Of a DNA stretch of 64,000 bases, positions 32,311 to 46,912 are shown piece by piece. Position numbers and translations under genes: made by a program. The first letter of the stretch is position 1. Every line of letters starts with the position of its first letter. The stretch lies in contig NW_017803379.1 of assembly GCF_001625305.1 (NCBI RefSeq), positions 1,045,601 through 1,109,600 of the forward strand, written 5' to 3'. A model generated the notes under the pieces. That model saw only the letters and a list, made by a program, of their open reading frames with translations. It was not told where the DNA came from and did no database searches. The DNA comes from Branchiostoma belcheri (Eukaryota; Chordata; Leptocardii; Amphioxiformes; Branchiostomatidae).

Positions 32311-35300
32311 GTTGTGATAGTTGTGGGCTTTTCTGACATCGTGGGATTTATATAGCGTATATCCAAACTTCGAGAGATTCTCTACTTTGATTGAAGACAT
32401 TCCTTAACGAAAATGTGTCGGTCATCTAAGAATCAGGAAGTTGGGTCACGTTTGTGCTCAGAAAAGACTAGCAGACAGAGATGAAAATGCAGCCTCGGAG
32501 GAAGTCTATATAACATCGCGGGTGCGTTAAGTGCCTTTATCAGATAGTTAGGAAACATGTCCAACTGAAAGGTCAGTGCATTAGTGGCTTCTTCCAGTTC
32601 GTCTAGCATGTAATCGGAATCCTAAGTGGCGTAGTTTTTTTTTCTATTTTTAAAGATTATTGTTGAACCCGTAACGTTTAAAGGTCCCTGAGGTCTGACA
32701 TGTGGTGCCACCGGGTACAACGTGAATCATCATTACCAATCTCAGACAGGAAACGCGCCCTCAGGGTAGGAACTTTTGATTAACTCAATTTACTCAAGCA
32801 TTTGGTTCAACTGATGAGTGGACCCGACATGTTGAATTGTCCCCGTAGATAGGATCTGTACTCTATTATCATTATCATCAGCGGCAAACAAATCCTTATT
32901 GCGGTCAGTACACATGATCTGGTGAACCGATTGGACGTTTCAAACAACCAGGTGGATGCTCAAATTTCAGACTTTGTTGCAATTTTGTTCTTTTTTTTTC
33001 AATTTAGTACCAGATTTCGATTGCTACATCCAGGAGGGTAACCTGTAATAAATCTCGAGCAGCACTGCGCCCAAGTCGAACGTTATGTCGGCGTCCCAGT
33101 CAGTGAACTTGACTTTGATTACACTCCGTACTCCATCATGGAGGGACGGACTGACTGTAGCCGGGGAAAGTTTCCACAACATCCGCGGCAGAACACAGGT
33201 AATCAGCTGTCACCATGCCTCGCGCGGTCAGATCAGGTGGGGTTGGTGCTGTAGTTTGGATGTTAGAGTATTTGTTTCTTGCGTTGTCACGTTACGGGGT
33301 TAGTTTCGAGGTCATTGCACCTGCATAAATTCTTCCTATCAAAGTTTTAAAACAGCATTGTAACACAGACATCCTGTTCCTAACAAACAGCCTATATCTA
33401 ACGGTGTGCATAGTGGAACATAGACTTCGGGGCGATGATGTAATTATATTCAGCAACTCGTTCTGACAACGCAACGGAGCAGCCGAAGTGAGAAAAACTA
33501 GATTAGAAATTCAGACGAAGTTGACGCCAGTGATTCCTACAATGTATGGGTTCATTGATGGTAAGATGAAGTCCCAACACCCCCTTGAAGAGAGTCAGTT
33601 TCTAGCGTAGTGTCTACGTACACGTACCGTTAGCTAAAGGCCGTCTGTTAGGCACAGGACGTCCGTGTTACAATGCAGCTATAGTTGTTTTCAAACAGAA
33701 CTACAAACATTGCAAGTGCAACGACCTCACAACTAGCCAAACCGTAACGTAACAAGTTAAGAAACAAACACTCTATCAGGAAAACAACATCACAATAGCA
33801 TTCTCACGTCTGTGAAAATCAACTCCTGCCCACCATGCTAAACTTCTAAAAGAAGGCTGCCAATAATTGCATTACAGACGCAATAGCCAGCATTTGCTCG
33901 CTTCATTAACCGTACGTCTATTTATGTCAACAGGAAATCCAATCACTATACCGACGGGGAGGGTTCCCGTGGTTATACAGGGACTTTTATTCATGTGGGA
34001 AACGTTTAGGCCGCAGCAATTTGCTGTTTTAGGCAATCGACAGGGTGATTTTGTTGCTAAGATGGAGGAGGAGAAACCTGGGTGTCGAAGGAGGACATTT
34101 AAGGTCATGGACAAGAGTAAGGCTTGAACACTTGGCATCAGAATCAAGGGAATAAGGTCGGAATTATCCTGCTTTGATTAAAATATTTTTCATACCCAGT
34201 ATACATAAAATAATGACGTTTGAAAAAGATATGATGACCAAAGAATTACAACATTTACAAATGGCATTTTAAGTATTTGCATTGCGTACGTAAAGACAAT
34301 GAGTGGACGTCTGGATGTGCTATAACGGTCACGACAAAATGTTGATGAATGTCACATAGACACAGCAACGATAAAGTAATACCAAACATTACGATTTCAC
34401 AGGTAATGTTTAATGTTCTCAATGTACAATGTATTATTTAGGAAACGATTACTGAAATGATTATCACAGTTCCTTTTGTTGGAGAACAGCCAGAGAAATG
34501 TTGTTTTTTTTTTATTTTGGAATCGTCCTCTTGACTAATCCTTGTAACTTACTAGTCGTACCCCACTAGGAAACAAATCAAAGTTACTATATATGATAGA
34601 GGTGATAGAGGTAAAAAAAATTCTTGTTGGCCCTTAACCATTAGTGAGGAACTTTTATGTAAACATGTCGGAATGTGTATGTATGAAAGTCAACAGATCA
34701 CGTCATGGGTAACCTCATTACAGCGATATGGGAACGAGACAAACAGCGCTGACCTCTAACCTCCCAGATCCGACCAATGGACGGAAAGCAGCATCTTATT
34801 TTGTATCAACTGTGTGCTGAGACTGAGACAAAAATTAGAAGACAAGATGGAATTCAAAACGAAGACGAGGAAAAAAAATCAACAAAACTTGAGGACAAGT
34901 CATTGAGTACTGAGGCATCATATACTAAAAACATGCCTTGAAATCTTTTCACCCAAATCGTACAGCGACCTTGGACGGGAGGTTACCGCACCTTTGATTT
35001 GAACACCGAAGTAAAACGTGTTAACAGCTATTCACCGCACTCAGCCAGGTGTCGACGCGCCATCAAAACACAGTCATTTAGTGAACCTGCCTGGGAGGAC
35101 ACAGGATTTTGTCGCTGATGGAATTCTGAAGCATTGCAGTGCCTAGAGCTTACATATACACGACATAGACCAGTGTGTATAGCTACGTTTGTCCATTATG
35201 TAATACTTATAACCCATGCATAATCCATGCCACTCCCACGTGACACAAATAAATAAGTCTACCTCGTCATAGCAATCACCATATTGATCATTCATGTCCC

Positions 35301-37530
35301 TAGCTGCCTCCAGCCAAGATAGAGTGCTAAAAATTCACGACAGTGTAAGGTTGGTCTAGCACAAACTACCTCAAGCAAATTGTCACGATTCTAAACACTG
35401 TAGCGTTTCAGGTTATTATGTACATTATATCACAAAAGAGAATTTACAATTATACCCGGAATACACACATTTCTGCAAGAGTAAACTGTGAAAAGGCGTA
35501 TCATGGATCCCCCTCGCGGTTGCTCTAGTTGGTACGTCCCGGTCTGGCTACTATGCTGTATAATCGGAGGGTTTGTCGGAAGGCACGTCTTTCTTTGTGT
35601 GCTCGTGGTTGTGGTTGTGTAGCGCCATTAAGGTTCGCCCTCCTGCGCAGATTAAGATTTATTTCTGCCGCCCTTCTCCCTCTCTCGATCTGCAACGGTC
35701 GGGACGCTGCCGGGTCTTACGGTCACCGTCGCAGACCAGGGCTGGTGCAGGCGGACAGAACGCCAGGTAGGCAGCGCTAACGTCGTTTGGGGTCACCGGT
35801 GTACGTGTACGTGCAGCGAACATGCTTGCACTCATAGTGGGACCGCTTTCTGGTTATTATACACACTCTATCTATCCGTTCAGAAAACTAGAAGCTATGT
35901 ACTAATACTTCAACCATCAATTTCAGAACTTTCCTTGACACATGTCAAGTCAGTTGAGTTGTGATGTTGCAATGTCAGCCAGTTCTGACTGTGACAATGA
36001 ATATACATGCATGTCTTGTTAAGTTTGCCTCTCTTACTCGAAACGCTGACTTCCCCTGTAGTGACTTTTCCAGGGGGCCAATATTGGAGTTTGATTGGTA
36101 CAGCCTGACCGAAATTTACCATTATGTTGTCTGAAGCGGGACGTAATGCTGTTGTAGGCGGCAAATTAGTTGGTCACAAATGGATCTTTTCGGAAGTCGG
36201 TACGCGACATGCATTCGGTTGTAGGTATGTTACCTTGAAGGCGTGCACTCAGGAACGGAAGGCACATTTTTATTTGACTGGGGTGTACTTGACTCTGCGC
36301 TGTAAGGGGGCAAGGTCGGCACGTCGCTTTTCCCTTCAGGGAAAAATACCCAGAGGATTTCGGTATGTCAGGAATTAAAACTCAGCAAAGAATGTCAGAA
36401 CAATACTGAAAAAGTCTGCAGAGTTTCATGTACATCCAAAAGATAGTGCACAAGAAATACTTCATGTTCGAAGTTCAAATTTTTAAAATGATAAACACGC
36501 CTTACCTGTCCAGTGGAGCCCACCTATTGTTTACATAGACACGTTCTGTGTGCTGTGCAAAACATACAGCGGGTTGTATGGTCACTCAGGATCACCGCCC
36601 GCTGCATTGCAAAATGAAGACGCCCAGATGAATCAATCCGATTCAATCAGTTCAATGCAGTGCCTTGGTTTAGACTCGATAGCTCATATCGGGTGTAGAA
36701 TATATGAAAAGTAAGAGGATTGCAGCATCACATGTATCTTGTTTTCGGACTGTTTTAATAAGTCATTAACTCTTGAACCAGTTTCATGTGTTATATTTGA
36801 TATTGTGCTGTGCGCAATGAAGCCTAAGAGACTTGTCAAGTCATAATTATACTCCAGTGCAAGCCAGACAGTAAAGAATATGTAGGTAAGAGGAGTTAAG
36901 AAGGATATGTTTCATTCTGACACACATAGTATATAGAACGTTTACGTAATAGAAATGACGTCCGGTTGTCTCATTTGACATAATGAATCGGCATAGTAAC
37001 GTTACCCATCTACCGACTGCGTTATGACGTTTACAGGTGTCAAAGAAAGATGATATGTGTATCTTGTCTTACACTTAGAGCCCCACTGTGAGAAAAGAAA
37101 GAAAGGAGCCTCTGAAAATCATTGCAACGTACACGTACATGTATTGTCTGGGTTACACTTCTGCTGTGTCGGGAAAAGTTCTTTGTTGACGCAAACAGCC
37201 TTAGTATTCAAGGACCAGGCGAGTACAATGTACATGTACTCCCTCAACATAGTTATACAAACAACAGGTGGATTAAGCTGTACACCAAAGCAACCATCAT
37301 CATGTTGTCAACAGCAAGACGCTGTCAAGAACATATCCAGTCGGTCGGTTGACACACAAAGGAAAAGTTGGGTAAGATTGATGGTATTTCATGAACCATG
37401 TATGCTGTATGGTTCAGCAAACCTGTCCAGAATATTGGCAGGGATCCTACATTTCTGAGACTTGGCGTGATACCATGTCAGTCCTCAAAACATGTCCAAG
37501 TCCCACAGTGAAGTTTAAACCTGGGGTCGT

Positions 37531-37770
37531 GTGGCGTAATGGCAGAGTGCTCGACTCGGAACCAAGAGGTCCGGGGTTCGAGCCCTGACATGCCACCGAT
37601 CTTGTGCCCTTGGGAAAGGCACTTTACACGACTTTCCTCACTTACATCAAGTGCAAATGAGTATTGTCCTGTACTGCATTTGTCCTCTGCGCTGGTGGCG
37701 GCATAAAACAAGTTGAAATAACTTGAGTGTGCCGTCACCATGTCTAGTCATTAAATGTTGGACTAAAAAA
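37531..37770 (+). repeat. tRNA-derived SINE
   Basis: The head at 37531-37596 folds like a tRNA: gtggcgt pairs with atgccac (one GT pair). An A-box-like tggcagagtgc lies at 37540 and a B-box ggttcgagcc at 37575-37584. The body has a conserved-looking stretch gcccttgggaaaggcacttt. The tail (gcgctggtggcggcataaaa ... tcattaaatgttgg) is shared with a fragment at 19692. It is presumably transcribed by Pol III when intact; there is no sign it is a host tRNA gene. Confidence 0.75.
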
Positions 37771-39498
37771 TGTTTAAACCTGATACTAGTAGTGTGGTCA
37801 CTTTTGACGTTAAAGGTATACATTTTAAAACCATTTCCAGACAAAATTTGTAGCTACGATATATAGTTGTCGTATCTACCGGTTGTTAAATGTTCATTAC
37901 TATGAGATTTGCATAAAACAAGGATGGTGATTGGAAACTCGAGTAAAGGGTCAGCAATACAGTATTGATTTCATTTAAAGCCGCGGGTCTTGTCTCTTAT
38001 GTTACTTAAAACCATCCCCCGCCGTACGTGGATCTAATTGCCTGAAGATGCTGAACTTAATACGGGCCCAGCTGCTCCACTGTCATTAGGCACTTTAGGT
38101 AGCGTTTGGTTGTGGCGGAAAATAACACGCTAAGGGGGAACATGCGTCATATACATTCAGGCCTTCCAGTTAAGTAGGACAAAACCCTCTGAGTATTTGT
38201 ATTAAACATCGTCCTAGTGCAAAGATCCAAATGTATTTTGCCGACAGTCTCACAACAGCTTAACGATGGCTGCACAGAGAAACCAGCTGGTGCATCGGGT
38301 ACTCCTGTTAGCATCAAAGAAGGTTGAAGATGAAAAGTAGACACAGCAAATAGTACTGGGAATAGGAATAGATGAAAGGAATCTTTTCTTGTAACGTAAT
38401 GGGCAAGACGATTCTATTAAAAGTCCTGAGAAGGGTGACCGTGTGTACTTACCAAAGACCTCTCTTCACTTGAAGACGGGAAAGCAAGACGAATGAACCC
38501 GTGACCAAGAGTGACTCGCCCGTGTATGACAAGATAAATACAGGAGAACTTCCTCCATGTAGAACAAACAACGTTTGATTTATGTACACGCGTACGTGAA
38601 AGCGTATCTGTCTGTGGCTACCGAGGATACACTTAACGGGCCACGGCGTGTCTGCGTGCTCCGAAATCCGTTGGATTCTGTACGGTGGCGGTACTCACCA
38701 CTTACGGATCACCAGAATTTGCCCACGTTTTTGCAGGTAGACAGCACGCAATGCCTGGGTTGTGACCGAGGCTAAAGTGCTTTGTTTTTAAGTAGCTGAA
38801 GAATTAGAACTCTGGTTCTGTGTTCGTCCCGGAGTTATGTCTGGGGATATGTTTTGTGCAATAGACACCATAAAAGAAGCAAAAAGAAATGGAAAAGAAA
38901 CACAATTACCCTCGACCCTCGGTTAGCGTATAAACTTTTGCAAGGCCGTTTACCGAGTGGAGTAAAGAAAAGACATTTTCTTGTAGAAACGCGAATTAAG
39001 ACACAGTTATTGTATTGTTGTGTAATAGATTAACTTTTATCTCTACTGCCCTGCCATCTTTGCCAGATCGAATCTGTATGCAAGACCTGGTGAACAATAT
39101 TAGCAAAGCTGTTTAAGGACAACTAAAATCTATCATTGTTAGCATTTGCTAAAATTTGGAGAACAAAATTATACTTCATATTTAACGGTACCAATTTGCT
39201 CAGCAGTCAACATCATCATTGAGCCACCATCAAATGGCTGCAGTGATTACAAGTTGTCGGAGAAGAACGGAAATTACGTTATATAAGCTTTTAGTACCTC
39301 GTTATTAAATGCTAATCAAAGTCGATATGCTGCATCAGTCAACTTTCAAAGAGAGCCGTCACTGCAGTATGTTTCATCTTTGATTTTAGCTGGTCTTGTG
39401 GTGTACCAATTAAGTAGCCTGCAGTTGATTCTCAGAACCATCAGTATCAGGTCAATGCATTTACGTCGCCCTTACGTAGGTGAACATCCAGGTAATAA

Positions 39499-39550
39499 GC
39501 AACTGGATTTCCAAAATCATATCCAGTTGCTTGAGTAACTGTTTTTTTTT
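39499..39550. repeat. Dispersed repeat fragment with hairpin
   Basis: gcaactggat and atccagttgc form a 10-bp perfect stem at 39499-39530, followed by ttgagtaactg and a T-run. It matches 32260-32310 over about 38 bp. Confidence 0.5.
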
Positions 39551-41340
39551 TTTGGCGATTTTTCTCTTGCTTTGGTCTATAGTATGTTTCATCATTGATT
39601 TTTATTTATTTGATTAGGTTTACAAAATACACATTCTACATGAATGGTTTATGAGTCTTTTTGTATGTGACGTGGATAGACCGACCGAAACGTTTCAACC
39701 TCATAATCTTCTGCATACTCATGTTTTTCCTAACGTCAGTACGTATGTGTGGGCGAGAGTTGTGGCATCACCAGGCGTCAGTGCCTTTCTGTGCGGCACA
39801 CACCAGGTACAGACATGTGACTGCAGTTTCTTTTCGTGAGATTCAGTAGACACATGGATCTGACAACCTATTCCTGAATTAGAGTGCAAATAAATTAGTT
39901 CTTAAGCGTTGATAAAAGCACGTAAGATTGCTGTGTGACAGTGTGGGCGATGTTGACGTTGCTCATGATCATAACATCAAAATCGCCCCCACATTTCACA
40001 TGGCATGTGTGTTCATGTGTGTACTTGTGTATGTCAGGTACACTTGGTGCGAGCGATAGAGGGTAAAATTAGAAGAAGAAATCTTGTTTTCGTCGCTGGA
40101 TGGTCCTCTAGCATACATGGCCATTTTGTACACTTCATCCTGCGTTAAGAGTTCCATTCCTCGCTGTTGTGACAAGGCTTGACTTGGAATCATCTTAAAA
40201 GCACTCCATTCTCTTGTAGAACGCTGCTCTTACATGTATATTGCCTCAAACTACAAACTAGAATCTACGGAAAACTTGTCGTAGTTGAAAATATTCTTAA
40301 CACTTATATGTAACGGAATAATTGTTTTCTCACTGCAACGTACAAAATGTACCGTGCCATCTGTGCTCTAATTTCTGAATTCTACTCCACTTAAAAACCG
40401 CAGTCTTTGATTACATACAATTAGAATCCTTTTTGTCAAATCTCAAACGTTCCATCATGACGCAAATTTCTCTAAGACCAAAATACTTCGGTGGAAAGAT
40501 TTTGCAAATTACACGTTAAACACCTACACTCGTTTTCTCCTACCCACCCTTTAATGAAAGACGTTGATAGCAGACGGGGGCAGACTGTACTTATATAATA
40601 GTTGTTGGTCAAATACAGGGCTTGTCGTTTATTGTACTGAACGAAAGTAGACCTCACCGTTGTAAAAAAAAACTTAAGCTTTAGTATAGACGTATATCCT
40701 CTCTCCATCTTTACTGAAACTTATCAATACAGCAGATTTTGTCGCCTGGAGAAACTCACTTTATGTAACCAGTAAACGCATAACGTCTCCCTAGTCACTC
40801 ACAAGTGTGCGATTTACCATATCATAAAATTTAATATGTTTCAAGCCCGCAGTATTTGCCCTGCCATACAAAAAAATCAAAAGGTTGTCACCCTGACGCA
40901 TCAGACCTCAGACCTTGATCAGTGCTAACGGCGTTTACAGATGGCGATTCCAGAAGTCGCTGGCGGGAACGCTAACAGGGTGTTTATTTTATGACGCCCT
41001 CTCTGGTGATTTCGATAGAGGCATTTCATTAATTCTCCCATTCGTCTCTGTCATTCCGGTGACAAATCCTAAATCTGCTGACTTATTGTCGATAGTTTCT
41101 CGCCTACACGGTTTACGGCGGTCACACATCCACAGTGCCGGGTTTATGTGTTCTTGATGGGCGATGGTATAAAAGTTGGCAGTTCTCCCTATCCTGTGAC
41201 GCTTGTGATTAGGCAAGACTTGTAGTTAAGTCATGGTGATTGAGGATTGTTCGGGAAGGTACACTTGTATGCAGTTATCCAAAATCACCGTTAAAGCTTA
41301 GTTGTACGAGTAGGAATGAGATTGCATTTCTTTCACCTGA

Positions 41341-41440
41341 AAGGTGAATGAAGACCTTTATTGTACGTTTTTGCCCCACTGGGCTAAGCACAGGTCACAT
41401 GTTAACAATCATATACAATATCAATATCAAAGTTCCTCCT
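41341..41440 (-). repeat. Possible LINE 3' tail
   Basis: ctttattgtacg followed by an A/C-rich stretch resembles the sequence at 1258-1345. Read on the minus strand, both end in cgtacaataaag. They could be 3' ends of the same non-LTR family; the evidence is short and weak. Confidence 0.3.
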
Positions 41441-44400
41441 TTCATCAATTTTTCTAACTATTTTAAAAGTATCTGGTCACACCTTTAGAACCTTTCGTTG
41501 TTATCCGTGAACAGAAAGTCATGACAGGTTTTCGGTATGACGTAAGAGGTTGGCTTATATGATCAGATATCCCGGATGTTCAGTGACTGTTATGATTTGA
41601 TAAGACTTTAACCATGTTGGCTAATATCATAATAACCATTGAAAAAAAACCTCTCGTACATGGTACTTATCTGAACATACACGTGCACTATTGAAGCCAG
41701 AACTGTGAGGTAATGAGTGCGCAGGCAGTTGTCATACGTCAGCACGTTTCCTGTCTGTTAAATCCTGAAATCATAACTTGCCAATCTCCTCCTACGATCC
41801 TGGTGTAAAACGCGGCTCTACGTTTTATGGAACATAAAAGAGGTGACATTTTGACATGTGGGAAGCTAGAATCTAGCTGTGGTGGCTGGTTGGGAATTGT
41901 TGAGAAAAGCACCATAGTACGCGATTTTTATCTGTAGGATCAGCATACACTTCTGCGTACGATTACATGTCTACTGAGGGACCATAAACTCCTACTTTAT
42001 TCACGTTTCTTGCTTATAAAACCTGTACGGGTCACAATCTCCTGGTACAATCCGTCCACAAGACGCGAGCGGAGATTACTGTATTTGGTAAATCCGAAGA
42101 GTAGTGCTGTGTCTACCGCTGCACCTTCCATACTCCGATAAGTCTCTTTACACCAGCCAAGTAGAGGGATGAATAACTTCGCATACGCCCACGTAAAGTA
42201 TACTTATAGAGCGATTTATGACTGTGGTATACGCCCCACATTTTGTGTTAGAATTATAGAACAAGGCTGTCTAACGTTGAGCATTGTCAAACCAGATAGA
42301 AGGTATCGTCTGCAACAAAACTATTAGCGTAAATGATTTGACCTGACTCTTTCTGCACGATACAATGTTGGACATCAGAAAAGGTTCCGCGGATTCGAAA
42401 CGAGATCTAAATCTTCGTACGTTTCTTCGTTAGCCTTGTTAGCTGATGACCAGGATAGGCAGAAAAAAAAAAACCGAATGAACGAATGCTTATCACCATT
42501 TTTTATGAACACGCGTACGCCTTGGTCTAATCGTGTACTTTTGCAGCTATGAATTTCTCTGTCTTGGCCTTTTTTATCGTCATGATTCTTGGGTGCCCGC
42601 CTGTTTGGCAAATATGTATTTTTTTCAATGGTTGGTTAATGCTAGAAACGATTGGTAACAACTTGTCGACATGGCAGACGCACGTCGGCATGCCGAGATC
42701 GTGTGATCTATTGTCAACACGTCTCACCTAACTTGTAGCTCAAGGGGCATCTCGCACTGACTGTGGAGAGATAACATCTGCCCGGAGTTCCGTTCTGTCG
42801 AATCTTAACGAAGCTATTCACGGTGTTTAGGGAGGCCTCGAGCTGAATCGGCCATCAACTTAATTGCGGCCTTTCAGCAGACCTACGCATGGTCTTCTGG
42901 GGTCTTCAGAGACTGTGTACAGAATTTTAAACGGACTGGTTAAACAACCGATAATCGGGGTAAGATTTAGAGCTTGTTTTAACTGCAGATATCTGATCAG
43001 GGAGACAAGGTGGGTTTAAGACAGAGAGTAAAGAATCTGTTTTCGGAAAGACTATAGAGCTTCAGTTTTGCACAATGAGGGATTGATGAATTATGAACAC
43101 AACTTTTGTACCCTTGTTTGGTTGACTGAGTTGACCTCACTGGCAGCTGTAGCACATTATATTACAACTTCTTAGTATTCTATTACTTTTTGTAAACATG
43201 AAACAGTTTTTCATTTTTTTCGGCCAATATCAATCTATTTATGCTGGACGCTGTCTGTAGTTTAAAACGTTTCTTTGTTGCAGAATTTAAGAAGCAATTC
43301 ACCCATTGCTCGACGCAATGGCATTATATGGAGACATTATTCAGAAATAATGTCCTTGCTGTAACTGAAAATAACACCTCCTTTAGTCGCGTGTACAATG
43401 AAGAAAATTTTCAACCATTTTCTGCAAAGTCCTAGTTTCTATGTATCCACTCGTCAGGATCTGTGCTGTAAATCTTGTACTCTACGGCTCTATATAGTGA
43501 TGGATGGCATCTCGGAGCGCTGTTAACACCCGCGGCTGTCAAGTTAACGTCTCTCCCGGGCTGGCTTCACGCCTGGAGGTTTCCTTTCGGCTTTAATAAC
43601 GGCAACGATGTACGATTGCTGAGCCCCCAGCTGGCTGTTTCCGCATTGATTATCGTACTGTATCCTGAGGGAGTTGTAACTTGTACACAATCACTGCCCA
43701 ACTTTAATCTCCACTTGTTTTTTCTTTGCTTTAGACGTAGATCCCTTGCCTTTACTCTTCTGTAAAATGTGTAACTCGAGACCTTTAAATTTGATAGAAT
43801 TCCTTACGTGTGATACCAAAGGCGCAGTATTTTTGATAACCTATGCATGTATAAGCTGATTGGTTAACACGGATAGGGATAGGAGGATAGATGTAGAGAG
43901 AGCGGGGATAGAGAATCACGAGCGAGGTGGAAGAGAAGAGTGCGGTGCAAATCCATATAAAAGTACGATGGAATACTCCTCACCGGGACTCATCTCCAAG
44001 CAGATCTTTTGATGGCTGCAAGGCAGCATCAAATTGGCAAGACAGTATCCAATACGCCATCTCAGGAAGAAAAGATACCGGTGCAAAAAAGAAAAACGCG
44101 AAGAAACTAAGCCAACGCCTAAACCTGTGCTTGAAAAGCATACACAGACAACGTTCCGTAGATTATGTTCTTACTAGGGGATCAACCATGGCATGTTATG
44201 TAGGATGAGAAATAGGTGTCGAGAGGCAAGTGTTAGACATCCTCGGTGGGTGTTACGAGTAAGACACACAAAAATACATCTTCGTCGCATCCTAATTTTG
44301 CCAAGTTTTTACCAAGTCTGCCGAGGGTCTGAAGGAATCTTTCTTTCACACGGGGGAAAAATTGACTATCGACAGACTGTTGCTATCAAATTGGCGGTCA

Positions 44401-46845
44401 GCCAGTCAACTTCTGGCAAACGCTGCACTCCTACAACCTATCCTGTCAGCCATCTTTATTATAGAGGTGTAAGTCTAACATATTAAATATGTGTATCTAG
44501 GGACATGTCTGTATTATATTCATAACCTACGGGTGATGATAAACGCATCTAAAATGCGACAATCATCAGCTGACGCTGAGGCGTGTTGACATCTTCACCT
44601 GACCTCAGGATGGGTTGAGGGGCTTCCTGCTTCTTAAGTAACAGTGTCGCATTTACATATCTTCATCAAAGCCGTGAAAATACAAAATTACCTTTGAAGA
44701 ACTATCGGCAGGGTAATTAACCCGTCGCGGGCGCACGTCGGTATGTTTCTGTGAATGTAGAAACACCCGTCGTAGGGGCTTCTTTGAAGTTAAAATTGTT
44801 TTCAAATGAGCGATGTACTTGCGCATTTTAATGTTGGTAGATTAATCAATTTTCTTTTAGATGTCGAGGGAAATAGATGTGGAGAAACTGGGCTCAAAAA
44901 GTGTCTCCCGGTTCTGTTTTCTACCAAAGTAGAAAAATACTGCTCTCACATCATCCCAATCAGTTACAAACTGCATCAGTCACAGTATTGGTCATGTAAC
45001 TATCAGTTTGAATGAAACCCACTTACACTTTGTCATACATTTATCCCATTTTTTATAGTGTGCTCTAATTACAAATCAGAGAGTACGCCCATGTAAGCTG
45101 CATTAGACGATAAGAGCGAATTTGAATGCAACAAAAGATTACATCTTTTCAAACCAACGTCTTCTCTAATCCTGAAATACGTCCATACCGTCTTCTTGAT
45201 TGATTTCGTTTCAAAGAACGTGCAGTGACTTGAATTCATCAAAGCAAGTGGCGCTCGGGAAGAATTTCTTACTTGACTTGAGGCCAGGGCTTCGTCGAAG
45301 TATCGGTAGATTATTAAAAGTTGGTCAAACATTCTGGAATACGGTTGAATCCCCTTCAAAGCCTAATTACGATTTCTCAATAACACTGCTCCGTAAGGTT
45401 AGAGTTTCGCGTGGCGAGGTAATTTCCTTTTATCATTATATCGTCTGAAGCTTTCCTAATTGTGCCCCGGTAGCTTGCCCCTAGGCCCCGTGTTCTTTGC
45501 CTGAATGAATCTATTGATCGACATTGTACAATTTGTGCTTACTTCCATTGTACCAAAGTTGCAGAGCGAACATTATCAATTCTGAACAGGTAGTTGAATA
45601 TATCGTTCTGTGCTTACCACTTAATAACGTAAGTTAGATATGAAATCTCAAGCTAATGAAAATGTCAGTCTAGCTGGCATCCTTCAGCTTTGCTATCGCT
45701 CACTACAACGTGTCATAGGAACAAATACAAAACTAACCCCCTGGTAATTGACAATATACATGTACTTTTTAATTTAAATCTCTCTGCCCGTAGAAATGAA
45801 GTGCTTAGTTGAATCGTGCTTGATGAATAATAGGGTTTATCTATAACAACATAATGAACCGTGGCGCCACTGCCTGCATAGATAACTTGTCTTAATAGGA
45901 ATAACATTGCTTGATTACTGGATATATTGTTGAATGAGAAACATAATAGTGATATATTGCTATCACGGTCGTTGCAATTGAAAGACATTTAATCTTTACG
46001 GTATAATTAAAACAATTCCTGCATACATGTTGAAATTTGGAAATGGAAAGGCTCAAGCTATGTCGACGAAATATGATTTTTGAGGAACATTTTTGAGGAA
46101 TTTGGCAAGCTCAACGTCTTGTCGCTAGTATAAAGTGATGATCCTGTTATTGGTCCATGCTGATGTACGAGTACGTACACTTGTATTTAGGTATTCCAAG
46201 TGAGTTTGCAGGTGACATAATTTGTCGTCTTCTGACAAAGCAATGATGGCAGTTCATACCGCCTCAAGCTAGGTAATAACCGTTAAATCATCAGGTGATT
46301 AATTTCATTCAGCATGGCAAAGTTTTGGTCATACTTCACTATGCTAGGGATACATTGTCCTCCAGGTTTCGATAATGTACAGTAGTCATATTGCAGAAGT
46401 CGGTTCGGTGCTGGTAAAGTTTAACGTTCTGGGAAAAATGATGTAGTGCAGGTCCATCTCCGATCGGATGGTAAGCTATTGCAGAGGCCGCGATGGTTTG
46501 GAGCAACAAGGCATTCTTTCCCCGTGGATAAGATGGACACAAGAAACCTTGTTAGGACGTGGGAAGGGTGTATGAGTAAAACGGATTATGTGAATAGTTC
46601 GTGCTCATAAACCTGCCTTTCTTCTGTCGGCAGGGCATGGTATACGTACAAGTATCAGACAGTTCTAGAGATTTTACTACAAACCTGTCGTAATCTAATT
46701 AAGGCTTACAACACTTTTAAGCGTTATATAATAACAACCGCCTCCACAACCTGATACATAGCAATAGGAGGGTTTCTTTGTCTTGCAGGTGACCTGTACT
46801 GAACAGTCTTAACAGAGAGAAGTGCAGTCCACAACGGTACAAGTA

Positions 46846-46912
46846 ATGATGGACTTGACCGGAACACTAGCATTTGTACTGTACACCGTATTTATGACGT
46901 CACAGACTGCAG
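46846..46912 (+). CDS. RXFP-like 2 exon 1: signal peptide
   Basis: The leader MMDLTGTLAFVLYTVFMTSQ ends in phase 1 at gcaggtaagt. The preceding acceptor tctttgtcttgcag ends at 46788, so the transcript has a 5'UTR intron. TGACGTCA lies at 46895-46902, again read Met-Thr-Ser as in paralogue 1. Confidence 0.8.

Larger units (their letters stand above)
28606..46788. other. Intergenic, no gene recognised
   Basis: 18 kb between the receptor paralogues. Recognised content: GTT microsatellite near 29787-29801, dispersed repeat halves near 32260 and 39499, a tRNA-SINE at 37531-37770 and a short LINE-like tail near 41341. Open frames up to 138 codons lack domains and consistent splice sites. It must contain the promoter and first exon of RXFP-like gene 2, which were not located. 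Confidence 0.5.

Noticed and set aside
37057..37458. 133-codon open frame in the intergenic region
   Set aside because: No domain, no homologous pattern and no supporting exon structure on either side.
37531..37596. Functional tRNA gene
   Set aside because: The anticodon arm is irregular and the sequence continues into a SINE body and a tail shared with another copy, so it is a tRNA-derived SINE.
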